A DNA stretch of 64,000 nucleotides from Sporolactobacillus sp. THM19-2 (lineage in GTDB: Bacteria; Bacillota; Bacilli; Bacillales; Sporolactobacillaceae). Made by a program: the position numbers and the translations under genes. Below are positions 16,421 through 26,916 of the stretch, piece by piece. The stretch spans positions 310,001 through 374,000 of the forward strand of contig NZ_SEMC01000001.1 of assembly GCF_004153195.1 (NCBI RefSeq). The letters run 5' to 3'. A model generated the notes under the pieces. It ran no database searches. It had not been told where the DNA came from and saw nothing but the letters and a program-made list of their open reading frames with translations. Positions within the stretch are counted from its first letter, which is position 1. Each line of letters begins with the position of its first letter.

Positions 16421-19060
16421 ATGGAAGAGACAAAAGAAATGGCAACGAAATACGATCCTGCAAAAACGGAAGACAAATGGTATCGGACATGGCGGGAAAA
16501 AGGCTATTTCAAGGCTGATGGTGATCCGGCGAAGAAGCCTTATTCGATCGTTATTCCGCCGCCAAACGTCACCGGTAAACTGCACCTTGGGCATGCCTGG
16601 GATACAACGATGCAGGATCTCCTGATCCGCTTCAAACGGATGCAGGGATATGACGCCCTGTACCTTCCCGGTATGGATCATGCGGGAATTGCCACGCAGG
16701 CCAAGGTCGATGCGAAATTGCGTAAGGAAGGGAAATCCCGATATGATCTGGGTCGCGAAAAGTTTCTGGAAGTGGCATGGGAATGGAAAAAGGAATATGC
16801 GGCTTTGATTCGTAAACAATGGGCGAAGCTTGGATTGTCGCTGGATTATTCCCGGGAACGCTTTACGCTTGATGAAGGTCTGTCGCGTGCGGTTCGTAAA
16901 GTATTTGTTTCCTTGTATAAAAAAGGGCTGATCTATCGCGGGGCTTATATCATCAACTGGGATCCTGCTGCCCGGACCGCCCTGTCGGATATTGAGGTCA
17001 TCTACAAAGAAATCCCCGGCTATCTGTGGCATGTTAATTATCCATTAAAAGAGGGTTCCGGTTCCATTCAGATTGCCACAACGCGCCCGGAAACCATGCT
17101 TGGTGATACAGCCATTGCCGTTCATCCGGATGATGAGAGGTATAAGGATCTGATTGGAAAGACGGCAATCCTGCCCCTTGTCGGTCGTGAAATACCGATT
17201 GTTGCCGACCGCTATGTTGACCGTACATTTGGAACCGGTGCTGTGAAGATTACACCGGCGCACGATCCAAACGACTTTGAAGTAGGCAACCGGCATCATC
17301 TGCCGCGAATTCTTGTTATTAATGAAGCCGGAAAAATGAATGAGAATGCCGGCAAGTATCAGGGAATGGATCGTGATGCCTGTCGCCGTCAGATTGTCAG
17401 CGACCTGAAAGAGACCGGTGCTCTGGCATATACGGAAGAACATACCCATGCCGTCGGCCATTCAGAACGCACCGGTGTGGTGGTTGAGCCCATCTTGTCC
17501 ACGCAGTGGTTCGTTAAAATGAAGCCACTCGCCGAAGCCTCTTTGAAGATGCAGGAAACAGATGATAAAGTTCATTTTATACCGGACCGCTTTGAAGGTA
17601 CATACAGACACTGGATGGAAAACATTCGTGACTGGTGTATTTCCCGCCAGCTCTGGTGGGGGCACCGGATACCGGCCTGGTATCATAAGAAAACTGGAGA
17701 AGTGTATGTCGGGACGGAAGCGCCGAAGGACAGTGAGAACTGGAAACAGGACGAAGACGTTCTGGACACCTGGTTCAGTTCGGCGCTCTGGCCTTTCTCG
17801 ACGATGGGCTGGCCGGATGAAGGGGCATCGGATTTTAAACGGTATTTTCCAACCAACGCGCTGGTCACCGGATATGATATTATCTTTTTCTGGGTAGCAC
17901 GGATGATGTTCCAGTCTACTGAATTTACCGGGAGAAGTCCATTCAGGGATGTTCTGATTCATGGTCTGGTCCGTGATGAACAGGGAAGGAAAATGAGTAA
18001 ATCGCTCGGCAACGGCATCGATCCGATGGATGTGATTGACAAATATGGAGCAGATGCGCTGCGCTATACACTTGCGACCGGAACGACACCGGGACAGGAT
18101 CTTACGTTCCAGTGGAGTAAAGTTGAGGCAAACTGGAATTTTGCCAACAAAATATGGAACGCTTCGCGATTTGTGATCATGAATCTTGACGGTTTCTCGA
18201 TCAGTGAAGTAGATCTGTCAGGAGAAAAATCAGTTGCCGATCGCTGGATTCTTTCCCGTCTGAATGCAACGATAAAAAAGGTGACCTCACTTTACGAAAA
18301 CTATGATTTCGGCGAAGCGGGACACTATCTGTATCAGTTCATCTGGGATGACTACTGCGACTGGTATATTGAAATGGCCAAACTGCCGCTTTACGGAGAC
18401 GATGAATCGGCCAGTCGGACAACAAAATCCGTTCTTACTTATGTACTGGATAAGATCCTGAAACTTCTGCATCCGATTATGCCTTTTATTACAGAGGAGA
18501 TCTGGCAGCATCTGCCCCACGAAGGGGAAACCATTATGCACAGTAGCTGGCCGGAATCGAAAGCGGAGTGGAATGATAAAGCAGTGGGAAAACAGATGAG
18601 CCTGCTGCAGAATGTGATCCGTACGGTGCGCAGTGTCCGTTCTGAGATGCATGTTGCACCTAAAAAGCCCATTGATATGCTTGTGAAAACGGAATCGGAT
18701 GAGGAGAGCGAACTACTGGAAGCAAACCGTGTCACGCTTGAAAAGTTCTGCAATCCTTCCTCACTGAAAATCAGCACACATATTCAGGCTCCGGATAAGG
18801 CAGTTTCAAAAGTGATTACCGGGGCGGATATTTTTCTCCCGCTGTCAGGCCTGATCAATATTGAGGATGAAGTCAGCCGGCTGGGAAAAGAACTGGAAAA
18901 GATGAATGCTGAAGTGGAACGCGTACGGAAAAAATTAAGCAATCAGAGGTTCGTGGATAAAGCGCCGGCTGCGATCGTTGATAAAGAACGGGCAAAAGAA
19001 ACCGACTATCTGCAGAAACGTGACAAAATTGAAAAACGAATTGCTGAATTGAAAGCCTGA
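16421..19060 (+). CDS. valS: Valyl-tRNA synthetase
   Basis: Class I aminoacyl-tRNA synthetase charging tRNA-Val. The 879-residue length is that of bacterial ValRS. The HIGH motif appears as LHLGHAW after PPNVTGK, and the KMSKS loop as [10 protein letters not shown]. The large editing domain lies between ([32 protein letters not shown]), and the C terminus is the coiled-coil arm ([25 protein letters not shown]). Expression is under the T-box just upstream. It ends in a strong terminator before folC. Confidence 0.98.
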   Translation: MEETKEMATKYDPAKTEDKWYRTWREKGYFKADGDPAKKPYSIVIPPPNVTGKLHLGHAWDTTMQDLLIRFKRMQGYDALYLPGMDHAGIATQAKVDAKLRKEGKSRYDLGREKFLEVAWEWKKEYAALIRKQWAKLGLSLDYSRERFTLDEGLSRAVRKVFVSLYKKGLIYRGAYIINWDPAARTALSDIEVIYKEIPGYLWHVNYPLKEGSGSIQIATTRPETMLGDTAIAVHPDDERYKDLIGKTAILPLVGREIPIVADRYVDRTFGTGAVKITPAHDPNDFEVGNRHHLPRILVINEAGKMNENAGKYQGMDRDACRRQIVSDLKETGALAYTEEHTHAVGHSERTGVVVEPILSTQWFVKMKPLAEASLKMQETDDKVHFIPDRFEGTYRHWMENIRDWCISRQLWWGHRIPAWYHKKTGEVYVGTEAPKDSENWKQDEDVLDTWFSSALWPFSTMGWPDEGASDFKRYFPTNALVTGYDIIFFWVARMMFQSTEFTGRSPFRDVLIHGLVRDEQGRKMSKSLGNGIDPMDVIDKYGADALRYTLATGTTPGQDLTFQWSKVEANWNFANKIWNASRFVIMNLDGFSISEVDLSGEKSVADRWILSRLNATIKKVTSLYENYDFGEAGHYLYQFIWDDYCDWYIEMAKLPLYGDDESASRTTKSVLTYVLDKILKLLHPIMPFITEEIWQHLPHEGETIMHSSWPESKAEWNDKAVGKQMSLLQNVIRTVRSVRSEMHVAPKKPIDMLVKTESDEESELLEANRVTLEKFCNPSSLKISTHIQAPDKAVSKVITGADIFLPLSGLINIEDEVSRLGKELEKMNAEVERVRKKLSNQRFVDKAPAAIVDKERAKETDYLQKRDKIEKRIAELKA

Positions 19061-19090
19061 AAGTAGACAAAACACATATAGCTGCGCAAA

Positions 19091-19129
19091 ATAAACGGTA
19101 AGGGGGTTTTCCCCTTATCGTTTATTTTT
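19091..19129 (+). terminator. Terminator after valS
   Basis: ATAAACGGTAAGGGG pairs with CCCCTTATCGTTTAT with a four-base loop, followed by a run of T. Very stable. Confidence 0.93.
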
Positions 19130-19146
19130 TTTGGAGGTCAGGTTAT

Positions 19147-20475
19147 ATGTTTAAATCTGCTGAAGAAGCGCTTTCATGGATTCACGGTCTGAACAATGAG
19201 CCAGGCAAACCCGGGACGGAAAGAATGAAGTGGATGCTGGATAGAATGAGGCATCCCGAACATCGGCTGCGTACCGTCCATGTCGGAGGAACAAACGGCA
19301 AGGGATCGACCGTCTGCTTTCTCTGGCATATCTATCAGGAAGAAGGGTTGAAAGTCGGTACCTTCACCTCTCCTTATATCACATCATTTAATGAACGGAT
19401 GATGGTCAACGGGGAAGCGATCAGTGATGACGATCTGGTACGTGCAGCCAATATCGTTTATCCCGTGGTGAAAGAGGCTGCCCATGAAACAAATCTTGGC
19501 CGGCCGTCGGAATTCGAAGTCGTGACCCTGATCAGTTTTGTTTATTTTGGCCGGATGAATCCCTGTGATCTGGTTCTTTATGAAGTGGGGCTTGGTGGTC
19601 GCCTGGATCCAACCAATGTGATTTTCCCGCTCGTTTCGATCATTACGAATGTGGGGATGGACCACATGCAGCAGCTTGGGGACACGCTGGAGAAGATTGC
19701 AAAAGAGAAAGCAGGGATCATAAAACATGGCGTCGGTGTGATTACAACAGCCGAGAATCCACAGGTCCTCAGCGTGCTGCGCAGGACGGCGAAGGCAGAA
19801 CAGGCAAACATCTATGTGATCGGGGATGAATTCCGGGTGCAATCTGCCGGACATGATGAAGCCGGCGAACATTTTGACTTTGACAGTTTATATATTCATG
19901 AAAAAGATCTGATGATCCGGATGAAGGGCCAGTATCAGCTGAAGAATGCTGCGGCGGCACTGATGGCTGTTGATTTTCTTCAGAGCTTTTTTGGCCTGAC
20001 AGCTGAAAAAGAAAGCATTCGGAACGGACTGCGGAAAGCCGTATGGCCGGGCCGTTTTGAAACCGTATCCAGAGATCCGCTGATTATTCTGGACGGGGCG
20101 CATAACCTGCAGGGGACAGAAGCCCTGGTTCAGACCGTTAAGCGTTATTATCCGGGAAGAAAAATCCATGTCCTCTATGCGGTTATGAAAGACAAGGAGT
20201 ACAGCCGGATGATTCCACGGATCGAATCCATTGCTGCAGATATGACTTTTACCACGATTGCCTCTTCCCGTGCGGCGGACAGCCACGATCTTTATGAAGT
20301 TTCATCTCATACACGAAAAAGGGAAAATAGAAGCTGGCAGACAGCACTTGAAAAGCTGATTTCTGAAACACAAGATCGGGATGTGCTGCTTGCCTGTGGT
20401 TCCCTGTATTTTATTGCACAGATCCGCCGCTATATTTACAGACACCATAAGGATTTGCAGCTTCATCTGAATTGA
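19147..20475 (+). CDS. folC: Bifunctional folylpolyglutamate/dihydrofolate synthase
   Basis: Adds glutamate to folates, and probably also makes dihydrofolate from dihydropteroate. The 442-residue protein has the Mur-ligase-type P loop GGTNGKGSTVCF, the folate motif FTSPYITSFNERM, LYEVGLGGRLDPTN with the Mg-binding residues, and the C-terminal domain WPGRFETVSRDPLIILDGAHN. A GGAGG site precedes the ATG. It follows valS as in B. subtilis. The comC prepilin peptidase gene usually found after folC is not here; a prepilin peptidase lies instead in the pilus operon at 61333. Confidence 0.96.
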   Translation: MFKSAEEALSWIHGLNNEPGKPGTERMKWMLDRMRHPEHRLRTVHVGGTNGKGSTVCFLWHIYQEEGLKVGTFTSPYITSFNERMMVNGEAISDDDLVRAANIVYPVVKEAAHETNLGRPSEFEVVTLISFVYFGRMNPCDLVLYEVGLGGRLDPTNVIFPLVSIITNVGMDHMQQLGDTLEKIAKEKAGIIKHGVGVITTAENPQVLSVLRRTAKAEQANIYVIGDEFRVQSAGHDEAGEHFDFDSLYIHEKDLMIRMKGQYQLKNAAAALMAVDFLQSFFGLTAEKESIRNGLRKAVWPGRFETVSRDPLIILDGAHNLQGTEALVQTVKRYYPGRKIHVLYAVMKDKEYSRMIPRIESIAADMTFTTIASSRAADSHDLYEVSSHTRKRENRSWQTALEKLISETQDRDVLLACGSLYFIAQIRRYIYRHHKDLQLHLN

Positions 20476-20521
20476 ACGTTTATGCCGAATCTTAAAAAAC
20501 AGGGGGAGAATGAAGAAGGTT

Positions 20522-20549
20522 TTGAAAAACCTTTCCAAATTATTATAAA
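20522..20549 (+). promoter_or_regulatory. Possible promoter of the diguanylate cyclase gene
   Basis: TTGAAA (20522) and TATAAA (20544) are spaced by 16 bases; a second -10-like TACAAT lies at 20555. Confidence 0.35.
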
Positions 20550-20587
20550 ATTTGATACAATACACTTAGTCAAATAGTATGATTTTA

Positions 20588-20611
20588 CCTTTTCGCAACC
20601 AGACGAAAAGG
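20588..20611 (+). promoter_or_regulatory. Hairpin covering the ribosome binding site of the diguanylate cyclase gene
   Basis: A perfect 8-bp stem CCTTTTCG (20588-20595)/CGAAAAGG (20604-20611) with an 8-base loop. Its 3' arm contains the first half of the Shine-Dalgarno AAAGGAGG (20607-20614), so folding would hide the ribosome site of the gene starting at 20623. Confidence 0.5.
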
Positions 20612-20622
20612 AGGCAGTTCTG

Positions 20623-22314
20623 ATGAGTAAAGCAAAACAAAGAGGCCTCTGGCTGACATGGATGATCCTTTTTGCCGTGTCACTTCCACTGGTTTATATC
20701 GCTGATCCCCCGCGCAATCATTCCATATGGTCAGTCGCAATGGTTGCTGCGGTATTTCTGATCACCGCACTCTTCAGTTTTAAAGTGCAGGGAACCGATA
20801 TCATTGTACTGCAGGGGATCGGACTTGCTGCCTTTTTAATTTTCGGTTTATTTATTGAAGTCCTTCTGACACAGTTCGGGATACTTGTTTATCTGATTAA
20901 CCAGCGACTGAGTAAACAGGATACCTACCGGATTCCGATGAATTCCATCATGTTCCTGGGCGTATCGGTTTCAGCAGCTGCCGTCTACTATGCCCTGGGC
21001 GGACAGGCAGAGATCAGTCATCAGGATTTTCTGCCGCTCAGTCTCATTCCTGTAGTCGGTTTCTACCTGGCCGCTTATATCGTCAATGAAGTCTTTATTT
21101 ATTTTTATCACCGCTGGCTCATCGCGGACGAAACGGCCCGCCTTTTTACAAAGGATATGGCCTGGGAGATTGTGGTCACCTTTCTGATGATGCCGCTTGG
21201 TCTTGCCTTTTATTTTATGTATCTGTCACGGGGCATTACAGGTATGTTTATGATCTCTGTTCCGATGATTGCTCTTTCTGTGATTATGAGACTGGTGAAT
21301 AACAGTCAGGAACTGATCCGCTTTCTGCAGCAGGTCAACCATCTGGGCCAGAAACTGACCGAGGAGCTGTCGGTGGAACATGTGATTAATTTACTTTTCG
21401 AGAAGATACCGGTCATGACGCCGCTCGATTATCTGTATATTATCAGCTACAGGCAGCCGGACAAACCGAAGCTGCTCCGTATATTCCGCCGGGATGATGA
21501 GAAAAACTTTGTGCCATTCCAGCAGGAAGCGGATCCCAGTCAGGAAGTTTACCGACTGGCAAAAGCGGTAAGCGGATATAAGAGCCATGAAATATATCCT
21601 TTTCTGAAGGCCCTGTCTTCGGGGAAAGCCCGATCTTTTCTCGCCGTACCGATGATGTACCACGGACAGGTACTGGGCGTTCTTACTGTCGCATCAAATC
21701 GACCGAAAGCCTATACGAAGACGAATCGGATTGGTATGGAAATCATCGGAGATTTTCTCGCAATCGCCCTTGAGAATGCGAAAAATTTCGAGAAAAAGCG
21801 GGAAGAGAGCGAACATTGTCCCCTCACTGATCTCTATAATTATCGTTATATGATGAGGCAGTTGGATCAGATGTTTAAGGATGAATCATTAGATACTTTT
21901 TCCATTATTATGATGGACATTGATGACTTTAAGCAGGTGAATGATACATACGGTCACCAGAACGGTAATGCGATCCTGATCGGAGTAGCCAACCGGCTGC
22001 GGAAAACGGTCGGTGATAAGGGCATTGTCGCCCGTTATGGCGGGGAGGAGTTTACTGTATTGTTGCCGAAAATGGATCGGAACATGTGTTTTGCCATTGC
22101 TGAATCCATTCGAATCGCGGTTGTTTCTGAACCGTTTATGGTTTACCTGGAAAAGGAGCAGCGCTATAAACAGGTGCATATTACGATCAGTCTGGGAACA
22201 TCGACCGCACGATCGGAAGCCTCTGCCCCTGCTGCGCTGATTAATAATGCTGATTTTGCCATGTATTCAGGTGCAAAACGAAAAGGAAAAAATCGTGTGT
22301 CTCGATTTGTATAA
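20623..22314 (+). CDS. Membrane-bound diguanylate cyclase (GAF-GGDEF)
   Basis: Makes the second messenger cyclic di-GMP from two GTP. The 563-residue protein opens with about six membrane helices (residues 10-230), followed by a GAF-like sensor domain (about 245-385) and a GGDEF domain with RYGGEEFTVLLP. The active-site signature GGEEF is intact, as are the upstream DIDDFKQVNDTYGHQNGN residues. The canonical product-inhibition site RxxD is missing (GDKG at that position). The gene stands between folC and spoIIB with its own terminator; B. subtilis has comC here. What the membrane part senses is not visible. Confidence 0.9.
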   Translation: MSKAKQRGLWLTWMILFAVSLPLVYIADPPRNHSIWSVAMVAAVFLITALFSFKVQGTDIIVLQGIGLAAFLIFGLFIEVLLTQFGILVYLINQRLSKQDTYRIPMNSIMFLGVSVSAAAVYYALGGQAEISHQDFLPLSLIPVVGFYLAAYIVNEVFIYFYHRWLIADETARLFTKDMAWEIVVTFLMMPLGLAFYFMYLSRGITGMFMISVPMIALSVIMRLVNNSQELIRFLQQVNHLGQKLTEELSVEHVINLLFEKIPVMTPLDYLYIISYRQPDKPKLLRIFRRDDEKNFVPFQQEADPSQEVYRLAKAVSGYKSHEIYPFLKALSSGKARSFLAVPMMYHGQVLGVLTVASNRPKAYTKTNRIGMEIIGDFLAIALENAKNFEKKREESEHCPLTDLYNYRYMMRQLDQMFKDESLDTFSIIMMDIDDFKQVNDTYGHQNGNAILIGVANRLRKTVGDKGIVARYGGEEFTVLLPKMDRNMCFAIAESIRIAVVSEPFMVYLEKEQRYKQVHITISLGTSTARSEASAPAALINNADFAMYSGAKRKGKNRVSRFV

Positions 22315-22343
22315 AAACAATGTGAATTTTATCGAAAAATAAA

Positions 22344-22379
22344 GAGGTTCAGGACGACAAAAGTCCTGACCTTTTTTAT
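22344..22379 (+). terminator. Terminator after the diguanylate cyclase gene
   Basis: GAGGTTCAGGAC pairs with GTCCTGACCTTT (with one mismatch) and runs into T. Confidence 0.85.
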
Positions 22380-22428
22380 TTTTCCTGTGCTATTCTGTGG
22401 GGAAAGATGCTGACTTTCGAAATGGGGC

Positions 22429-23430
22429 ATGCAGGTGGACAAGAAAAAGCAGAATGAGTGCAACGTCACTGTGACCTTTAATGGGCGGAAATACTCACTT
22501 CAGGATTGGGCGGAAAAGGAAACGGCTGCCAATAAAGATCGTTCGCTTGACTGGAGCCGTTCATTCCCGGAAAAGCAGGATACAATGAATAAGCAGGATA
22601 CAGATACAGGTCTTTTTCCCCGCCATAAAGATAAAAAATCGAAGAAAAAAAAGAGGGGCAGAAAAGGAGCAGCGGATCCTGTTTCGATTCTGGTCAGGTT
22701 ATGGTTACCGGTTCTTGCGGCTGTCGTCATTGGTCTGGCAAGCGGAATGACCATGCTGATGTTCTTTTCCGGTGCGGACAAGCCGGCCGGGCAGTCATGG
22801 GCACAATCAGACGGGGATGCTTCTGTTCAGGAGCAGCAGCGTCTCCCGACACGAAAAGATCTCGAGTTTTCGACAGGCATGATCCAGGCGGGTGTGTTCT
22901 CAACAATGGAAAAAGCCAGTCAGGTGGCCGAAAGTCTGAGAAACGAGGGGATACCGTCTCTCGCATTTCCAGACAGGATGAACACCGTATTCATAGGTGC
23001 AGCCTCAACCGTGCAAAGCGCGAAGGTCCTGACGAATGATTATAAAGAGAAGGGTGTGTCCTTCTATACCAGAAAGTATGATTATCGTGTCACAGATCAG
23101 TCATCCGTATTAAAAAGCAAAAGCATGGCTGTTTTTGCTGCCCGGGCCAAAGTATATTTACAGGGCATGCATCAGATCGCTGATCTTAAGGCAGACGAGA
23201 GATATCCGAATCAGCAACTGATGGAGCGGCTGAATCGTCAGCTGAACACTCTGAAAGGGATGGAAAAGACGGATCTGTCGCGTACCTTTCTCGAGACCGC
23301 TGAAGCGACAATGCGTACCCTGCACATTTTCGCTGAAAAAAAAGATGAAGCAACTTACTACGCCTTCCAGCAGCATTTGCTGGAACTGTCTGCTTCCTAT
23401 CAGAAAATCATCGGCTTTGAGAAAAAATAA
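22429..23430 (+). CDS. spoIIB: Stage II sporulation protein B (SpoIIB), SPOR-domain protein
   Basis: SpoIIB helps septal peptidoglycan thinning and engulfment. The 333-residue length is nearly that of B. subtilis SpoIIB (332). A basic cytoplasmic N-terminal part (ending KKSKKKKRGRK) precedes one membrane helix (about residues 92-113, LWLPVLAAVVIGLASGMTML), then an extracellular SPOR-like domain (IQAGVFSTMEKASQVAESLRNEG, about 145-215) that should bind denuded glycan. The C-terminal helical region is less conserved. The ribosome site before the ATG is weak. Gene order folC-spoIIB-radC-mreB agrees with the family; maf, usually between spoIIB and radC, is missing. Confidence 0.85.
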   Translation: MQVDKKKQNECNVTVTFNGRKYSLQDWAEKETAANKDRSLDWSRSFPEKQDTMNKQDTDTGLFPRHKDKKSKKKKRGRKGAADPVSILVRLWLPVLAAVVIGLASGMTMLMFFSGADKPAGQSWAQSDGDASVQEQQRLPTRKDLEFSTGMIQAGVFSTMEKASQVAESLRNEGIPSLAFPDRMNTVFIGAASTVQSAKVLTNDYKEKGVSFYTRKYDYRVTDQSSVLKSKSMAVFAARAKVYLQGMHQIADLKADERYPNQQLMERLNRQLNTLKGMEKTDLSRTFLETAEATMRTLHIFAEKKDEATYYAFQQHLLELSASYQKIIGFEKK

Positions 23431-23599
23431 TTAGTTGGAATTTGTGTTTATTGTCATAAATATAGAATGATTGTCGAAAATATTAACATTGATCGCTCAT
23501 AATAAGCCATTTATATTGATTTCTCTCTCTGAAAAAAATACGCAGGCAGAGTATGTTTAGATCACATATATCTGATACGTACAGATGAGGGGGATCAGG

Positions 23600-24286
23600 A
23601 TGGATGAAAGGATTATGATGAAGGATGTTCCATGTGAAGACCGGCCAAGGGAGCGCCTGATCAGGGATGGGGCCCAATCGTTATCGGACAGAGATCTGCT
23701 CGCTATCATACTTCGCTCAGGATCCAGGTATGAATCTGTCCTTGAACTGTCAGGCAGACTGATCAGTGAATTTGGAGGCATAGAAAATCTGCAGGAAGCC
23801 AGTGTCGAAGAACTGGGGAAAATTCGCGGAATTGGCACAGCCAAGGCCGTACAGCTTCTTGCCAGTTTCGAAATTGCGAAAAGGCTGGTCAGACACCGGA
23901 GCGATCAGCGGTATACGATACGATCACCTGAAGACGGAGCACAATTTGTGATGGAAGAGATGCGAACGCTGAAGCAGGAACATTTTGTCGCCGTGTTTCT
24001 CAATACAAAAAATCAGGTGCTGCACAAGTCAACGATCTTTATCGGGAGCCTGAACGCGTCCATAGTTCACCCTCGTGAAGTGTTTAAAGAAGCGGTGAGA
24101 CGTTCTGCAGCGTCCATGATCTGTTTTCATAATCACCCGAGCGGAGATCCTTCCCCAAGCCGCGAAGATGTTGATGTGACCAAAAGACTGGTTTCCTGTG
24201 GGAAGATGCTCGGTGTTGATGTACTCGACCATATTGTCATCGGCGACAGGAAATATATCAGTCTGAAACAAAAAGGAATGATGTAA
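23600..24286 (+). CDS. radC: RadC family protein (JAMM/MPN+ domain)
   Basis: RadC proteins combine a helix-hairpin-helix DNA-binding region with a metal-dependent JAB domain; the physiological role is unsettled. The 228-residue product has the UPF0758 start DRPRERLIRDGAQSLSDRDLLAIILRSG, the helix-hairpin-helix LGKIRGIGTAKAVQLLA, and the JAMM motif FHNHPSGDPSPSREDVD. ATG 23600 is preceded by GAGGGG at 7 bases; an in-frame ATG at 23585 overlaps that site. The 169 bases before the gene are AT-rich and hold no other frame. It lies just ahead of mreB, as in most Bacillales. Confidence 0.95.
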   Translation: MDERIMMKDVPCEDRPRERLIRDGAQSLSDRDLLAIILRSGSRYESVLELSGRLISEFGGIENLQEASVEELGKIRGIGTAKAVQLLASFEIAKRLVRHRSDQRYTIRSPEDGAQFVMEEMRTLKQEHFVAVFLNTKNQVLHKSTIFIGSLNASIVHPREVFKEAVRRSAASMICFHNHPSGDPSPSREDVDVTKRLVSCGKMLGVDVLDHIVIGDRKYISLKQKGMM

Positions 24287-24389
24287 CAGGCAGTTGATAG
24301 GCAAATGAATCGGAAGTCACTATAATTTTATTCCTAATTAAGATATAATTAAACTTATGAGTTCTGCAAATTGAAGGGAGATTACATAG

Positions 24390-25433
24390 ATGTTTGGCGG
24401 ATTTTCTAGAGATATGGGGATTGACCTCGGGACGGCGAACACGCTTGTTTATGTCAGAGGGAAAGGTGTCGTTGTAAGGGAACCCTCTGTGGTTGCCCTG
24501 CATACGGACAGCGGACTGATTGAAGCGGTGGGAAGTCCGGCAAAAGATATGATTGGCAGAACGCCTGGAAACATTGTTGCCGTACGTCCGATGAAGGATG
24601 GTGTGATTGCTGATTTTGATACAACGGCGACAATGATGAAATATTTTATAAATGAAGCACAGAAGAAACGCTCCGTTTTTTCACGTAAGCCGAATGTAAT
24701 GGTTTGTGTGCCCTCCGGCATTACTGCGGTTGAAAAGCGTGCCGTTGAGGATGCTACAAAACAGGCCGGGGCACGTGAAGCCTATACCATTGAAGAACCT
24801 TTTGCGGCAGCAGTTGGCGCAGATCTTCCGGTTTGGGAACCCACGGGGAGTATGGTTGTCGACATCGGTGGTGGTACGACTGAAGTGGCTATTATTTCTC
24901 TCGGTGGTATTGTGACCAGTCAGTCGATCCGCATTGCCGGTGATGACATGGATGAAGCCATTATTCAGTATATTAAGAAATCATATAATCTGATGATTGG
25001 TGAAAGAACGGCGGAGACGCTGAAACTCGAAATTGGCTCCGCAGGTCATTCAGAAGAACAGGAAAGGGCCAAAATGGATATTCGCGGCCGGGATCTTCTG
25101 ACAGGTCTGCCAAAAACGATTGAAGTCACCGGTAAAGAAGTAGCAGCGGCACTAAGCGATACGGTGGGCCGGATTGTGGAAACAGTCAAAGTGACGCTTG
25201 AGAAAACGCCGCCGGAACTGGCAGCTGATATTATGGATCGGGGCATTGTGATGACAGGCGGCGGTGCCTTGCTGCATAATCTTGACCACGTGCTCAGCGA
25301 TGAAACGAAAATGCCGGTGATTGTCGCAGAAAATCCTCTCGACTGTGTCGCAATCGGAACAGGACGCTCTCTTGAGAACCTGCATTTATTCCGTAAGAAA
25401 AGCCGGGCCACTTCATTAGCCAAAAGAAACTGA
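24390..25433 (+). CDS. mreB: Rod shape-determining protein MreB
   Basis: Bacterial actin that forms membrane-associated filaments and positions the cell-wall elongation machinery. The 347-residue protein carries the phosphate-1 motif [15 protein letters not shown], phosphate-2 [19 protein letters not shown], and the adenosine motif [21 protein letters not shown] site precedes the ATG. A -10 element TATAAT lies at 24344. It starts the mreB-mreC-mreD-minC-minD cluster. Confidence 0.97.
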   Translation: MFGGFSRDMGIDLGTANTLVYVRGKGVVVREPSVVALHTDSGLIEAVGSPAKDMIGRTPGNIVAVRPMKDGVIADFDTTATMMKYFINEAQKKRSVFSRKPNVMVCVPSGITAVEKRAVEDATKQAGAREAYTIEEPFAAAVGADLPVWEPTGSMVVDIGGGTTEVAIISLGGIVTSQSIRIAGDDMDEAIIQYIKKSYNLMIGERTAETLKLEIGSAGHSEEQERAKMDIRGRDLLTGLPKTIEVTGKEVAAALSDTVGRIVETVKVTLEKTPPELAADIMDRGIVMTGGGALLHNLDHVLSDETKMPVIVAENPLDCVAIGTGRSLENLHLFRKKSRATSLAKRN

Positions 25434-25472
25434 TCGATCATTTATTTTTATTGTAGTGAAGCAGGTGTGTTT

Positions 25473-26330
25473 ATGCCTTCGTTTTTTTCAAACAAAAAAT
25501 TGATTGTTCTGCTCACCAGCCTGATTGTCCTGATTGCGCTGATCAGCTATTCTCTCAGGCAGGGCAGCAGAACAACATGGATGGAACGGTTTGTTCAGGA
25601 TTCAGCCGGGTTTTTCCAGTATGTGATCAACGTACCCGCTCAATATGCAGCGGGTTTCTTTGAGAATGTCAGCGATATGAATCATACCTATCAGGAGAAT
25701 AAAAGACTCAAAGCGAAACTGGAAGATTATGCGCGACTGCAGCAGGAAAATCGCGATCTGACTCAGCGGTTCAATGAATTGAAGAAGCAGCTGAATGTGG
25801 ATAAGAATCCTGATCTGTCGTCATACACCAAATATACGGCCCAAGTGATCGCACGCCCGAATGACGGCTGGAATCAGATGCTGACAGTGGATAAAGGAAG
25901 GATGAACGGAATCCGAACGGGGATGCCTGTCGTAACGCCGGAAGGACTGATCGGTACCATTGAAAAAACCGGTAATTTTACCAGCAGGGTCTCCCTGATC
26001 ACGAACAAGCGTAATGTCAACCAGATATCCGCCAAAATATCGAACACGGGTACATACGGGATGATTGAGGGCTTTGATGAGGAAAAAGGGGCCCTTTTAT
26101 TTCAACGGATTCCCATTAAATCCAATGTGAAAAAGGGTCAGACAGTGGTCACTTCCGGGCTGAGTGGCATGTATCCTCAGGGCCTGATTATTGGTAAGAT
26201 TACCTCAGTGTCAACAGATCAATACGGTCTGACCAGAGCAGCAGAGGTCAAACCGTCTGCTAACTTTGATTCCATCAATTATGTCATGATCGTAAACAGG
26301 GAAGCCCCAACCCCGGATACAGGGAAGTGA
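25473..26330 (+). CDS. mreC: Rod shape-determining protein MreC
   Basis: Bitopic membrane protein linking MreB to extracellular wall synthases. The 285-residue product has a short cytoplasmic N terminus, one membrane helix (about residues 7-27), a coiled coil (YQENKRLKAKLEDYARLQQENRDLTQRF, about 72-100) and the two beta-rich MreC domains with NDGWNQMLTVDKGRMNGI and the C-terminal GLSGMYPQGLIIGKI. The ATG at 25473 fits the family start (basic residues right before the helix) better than the GTG at 25467. Confidence 0.94.
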   Translation: MPSFFSNKKLIVLLTSLIVLIALISYSLRQGSRTTWMERFVQDSAGFFQYVINVPAQYAAGFFENVSDMNHTYQENKRLKAKLEDYARLQQENRDLTQRFNELKKQLNVDKNPDLSSYTKYTAQVIARPNDGWNQMLTVDKGRMNGIRTGMPVVTPEGLIGTIEKTGNFTSRVSLITNKRNVNQISAKISNTGTYGMIEGFDEEKGALLFQRIPIKSNVKKGQTVVTSGLSGMYPQGLIIGKITSVSTDQYGLTRAAEVKPSANFDSINYVMIVNREAPTPDTGK

Positions 26331-26335
26331 AGTCA

Positions 26336-26845
26336 ATGAAGCGATTTGGGTTATTTCTGATTCTTTTCCTCCTTTTTGTACTGGAAGGGACCATTTTTGC
26401 CCGATTCCTTCCGGTAGGTAATGCGTACCAGGTGCAGATCGTTCCCGCTTTCGTCTTTGTTGCCATTCTGCTGATGGCCTTTTTTGGAGATTATGCGATC
26501 AGATATGCTGTTTTATTCGGATTTTTAATTGATCTGGTATATACATCAACGCTCGGTGTTTATGCTTTCTGCATGGGACTGACCGTCTATCTGATTCATG
26601 CTTTATCTAAATGGCTGAGTATGAATGTGGCAACGACGCTCCTCCTAGTTGCTGCAGGTGTTTGTCTGCTTCAGACAGGGGTTTACGTGATATACTTAAT
26701 GATTGGACAGACGGATCAGACCCTGTTGTCATTTTTTAAATTTCGTCTTCCGGGTACTGTGGCTGTGAATGTAGCGTTTGCGCTGATCATTTATTATCCG
26801 TTCCGACGCTTTCTTTTATATGTGAATCGTCCGGAAGAGCATTAA
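26336..26845 (+). CDS. mreD: Rod shape-determining protein MreD
   Basis: Small integral membrane partner of MreC. The 169-residue protein has five to six hydrophobic helices and little else, with the family start MKRF. The ATG at 26336 follows an AGGGAAG site at good distance; a GTG at 26327 overlapping the mreC stop is the alternative. It sits between mreC and minC as in B. subtilis. Confidence 0.9.
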   Translation: MKRFGLFLILFLLFVLEGTIFARFLPVGNAYQVQIVPAFVFVAILLMAFFGDYAIRYAVLFGFLIDLVYTSTLGVYAFCMGLTVYLIHALSKWLSMNVATTLLLVAAGVCLLQTGVYVIYLMIGQTDQTLLSFFKFRLPGTVAVNVAFALIIYYPFRRFLLYVNRPEEH

Positions 26846-26916
26846 TTTTTTTCAAGTGATGAAGGAATTTTAACATTCAGTGTGGAATAACAAACGTATT
26901 GAGGTGAACAACCCAG

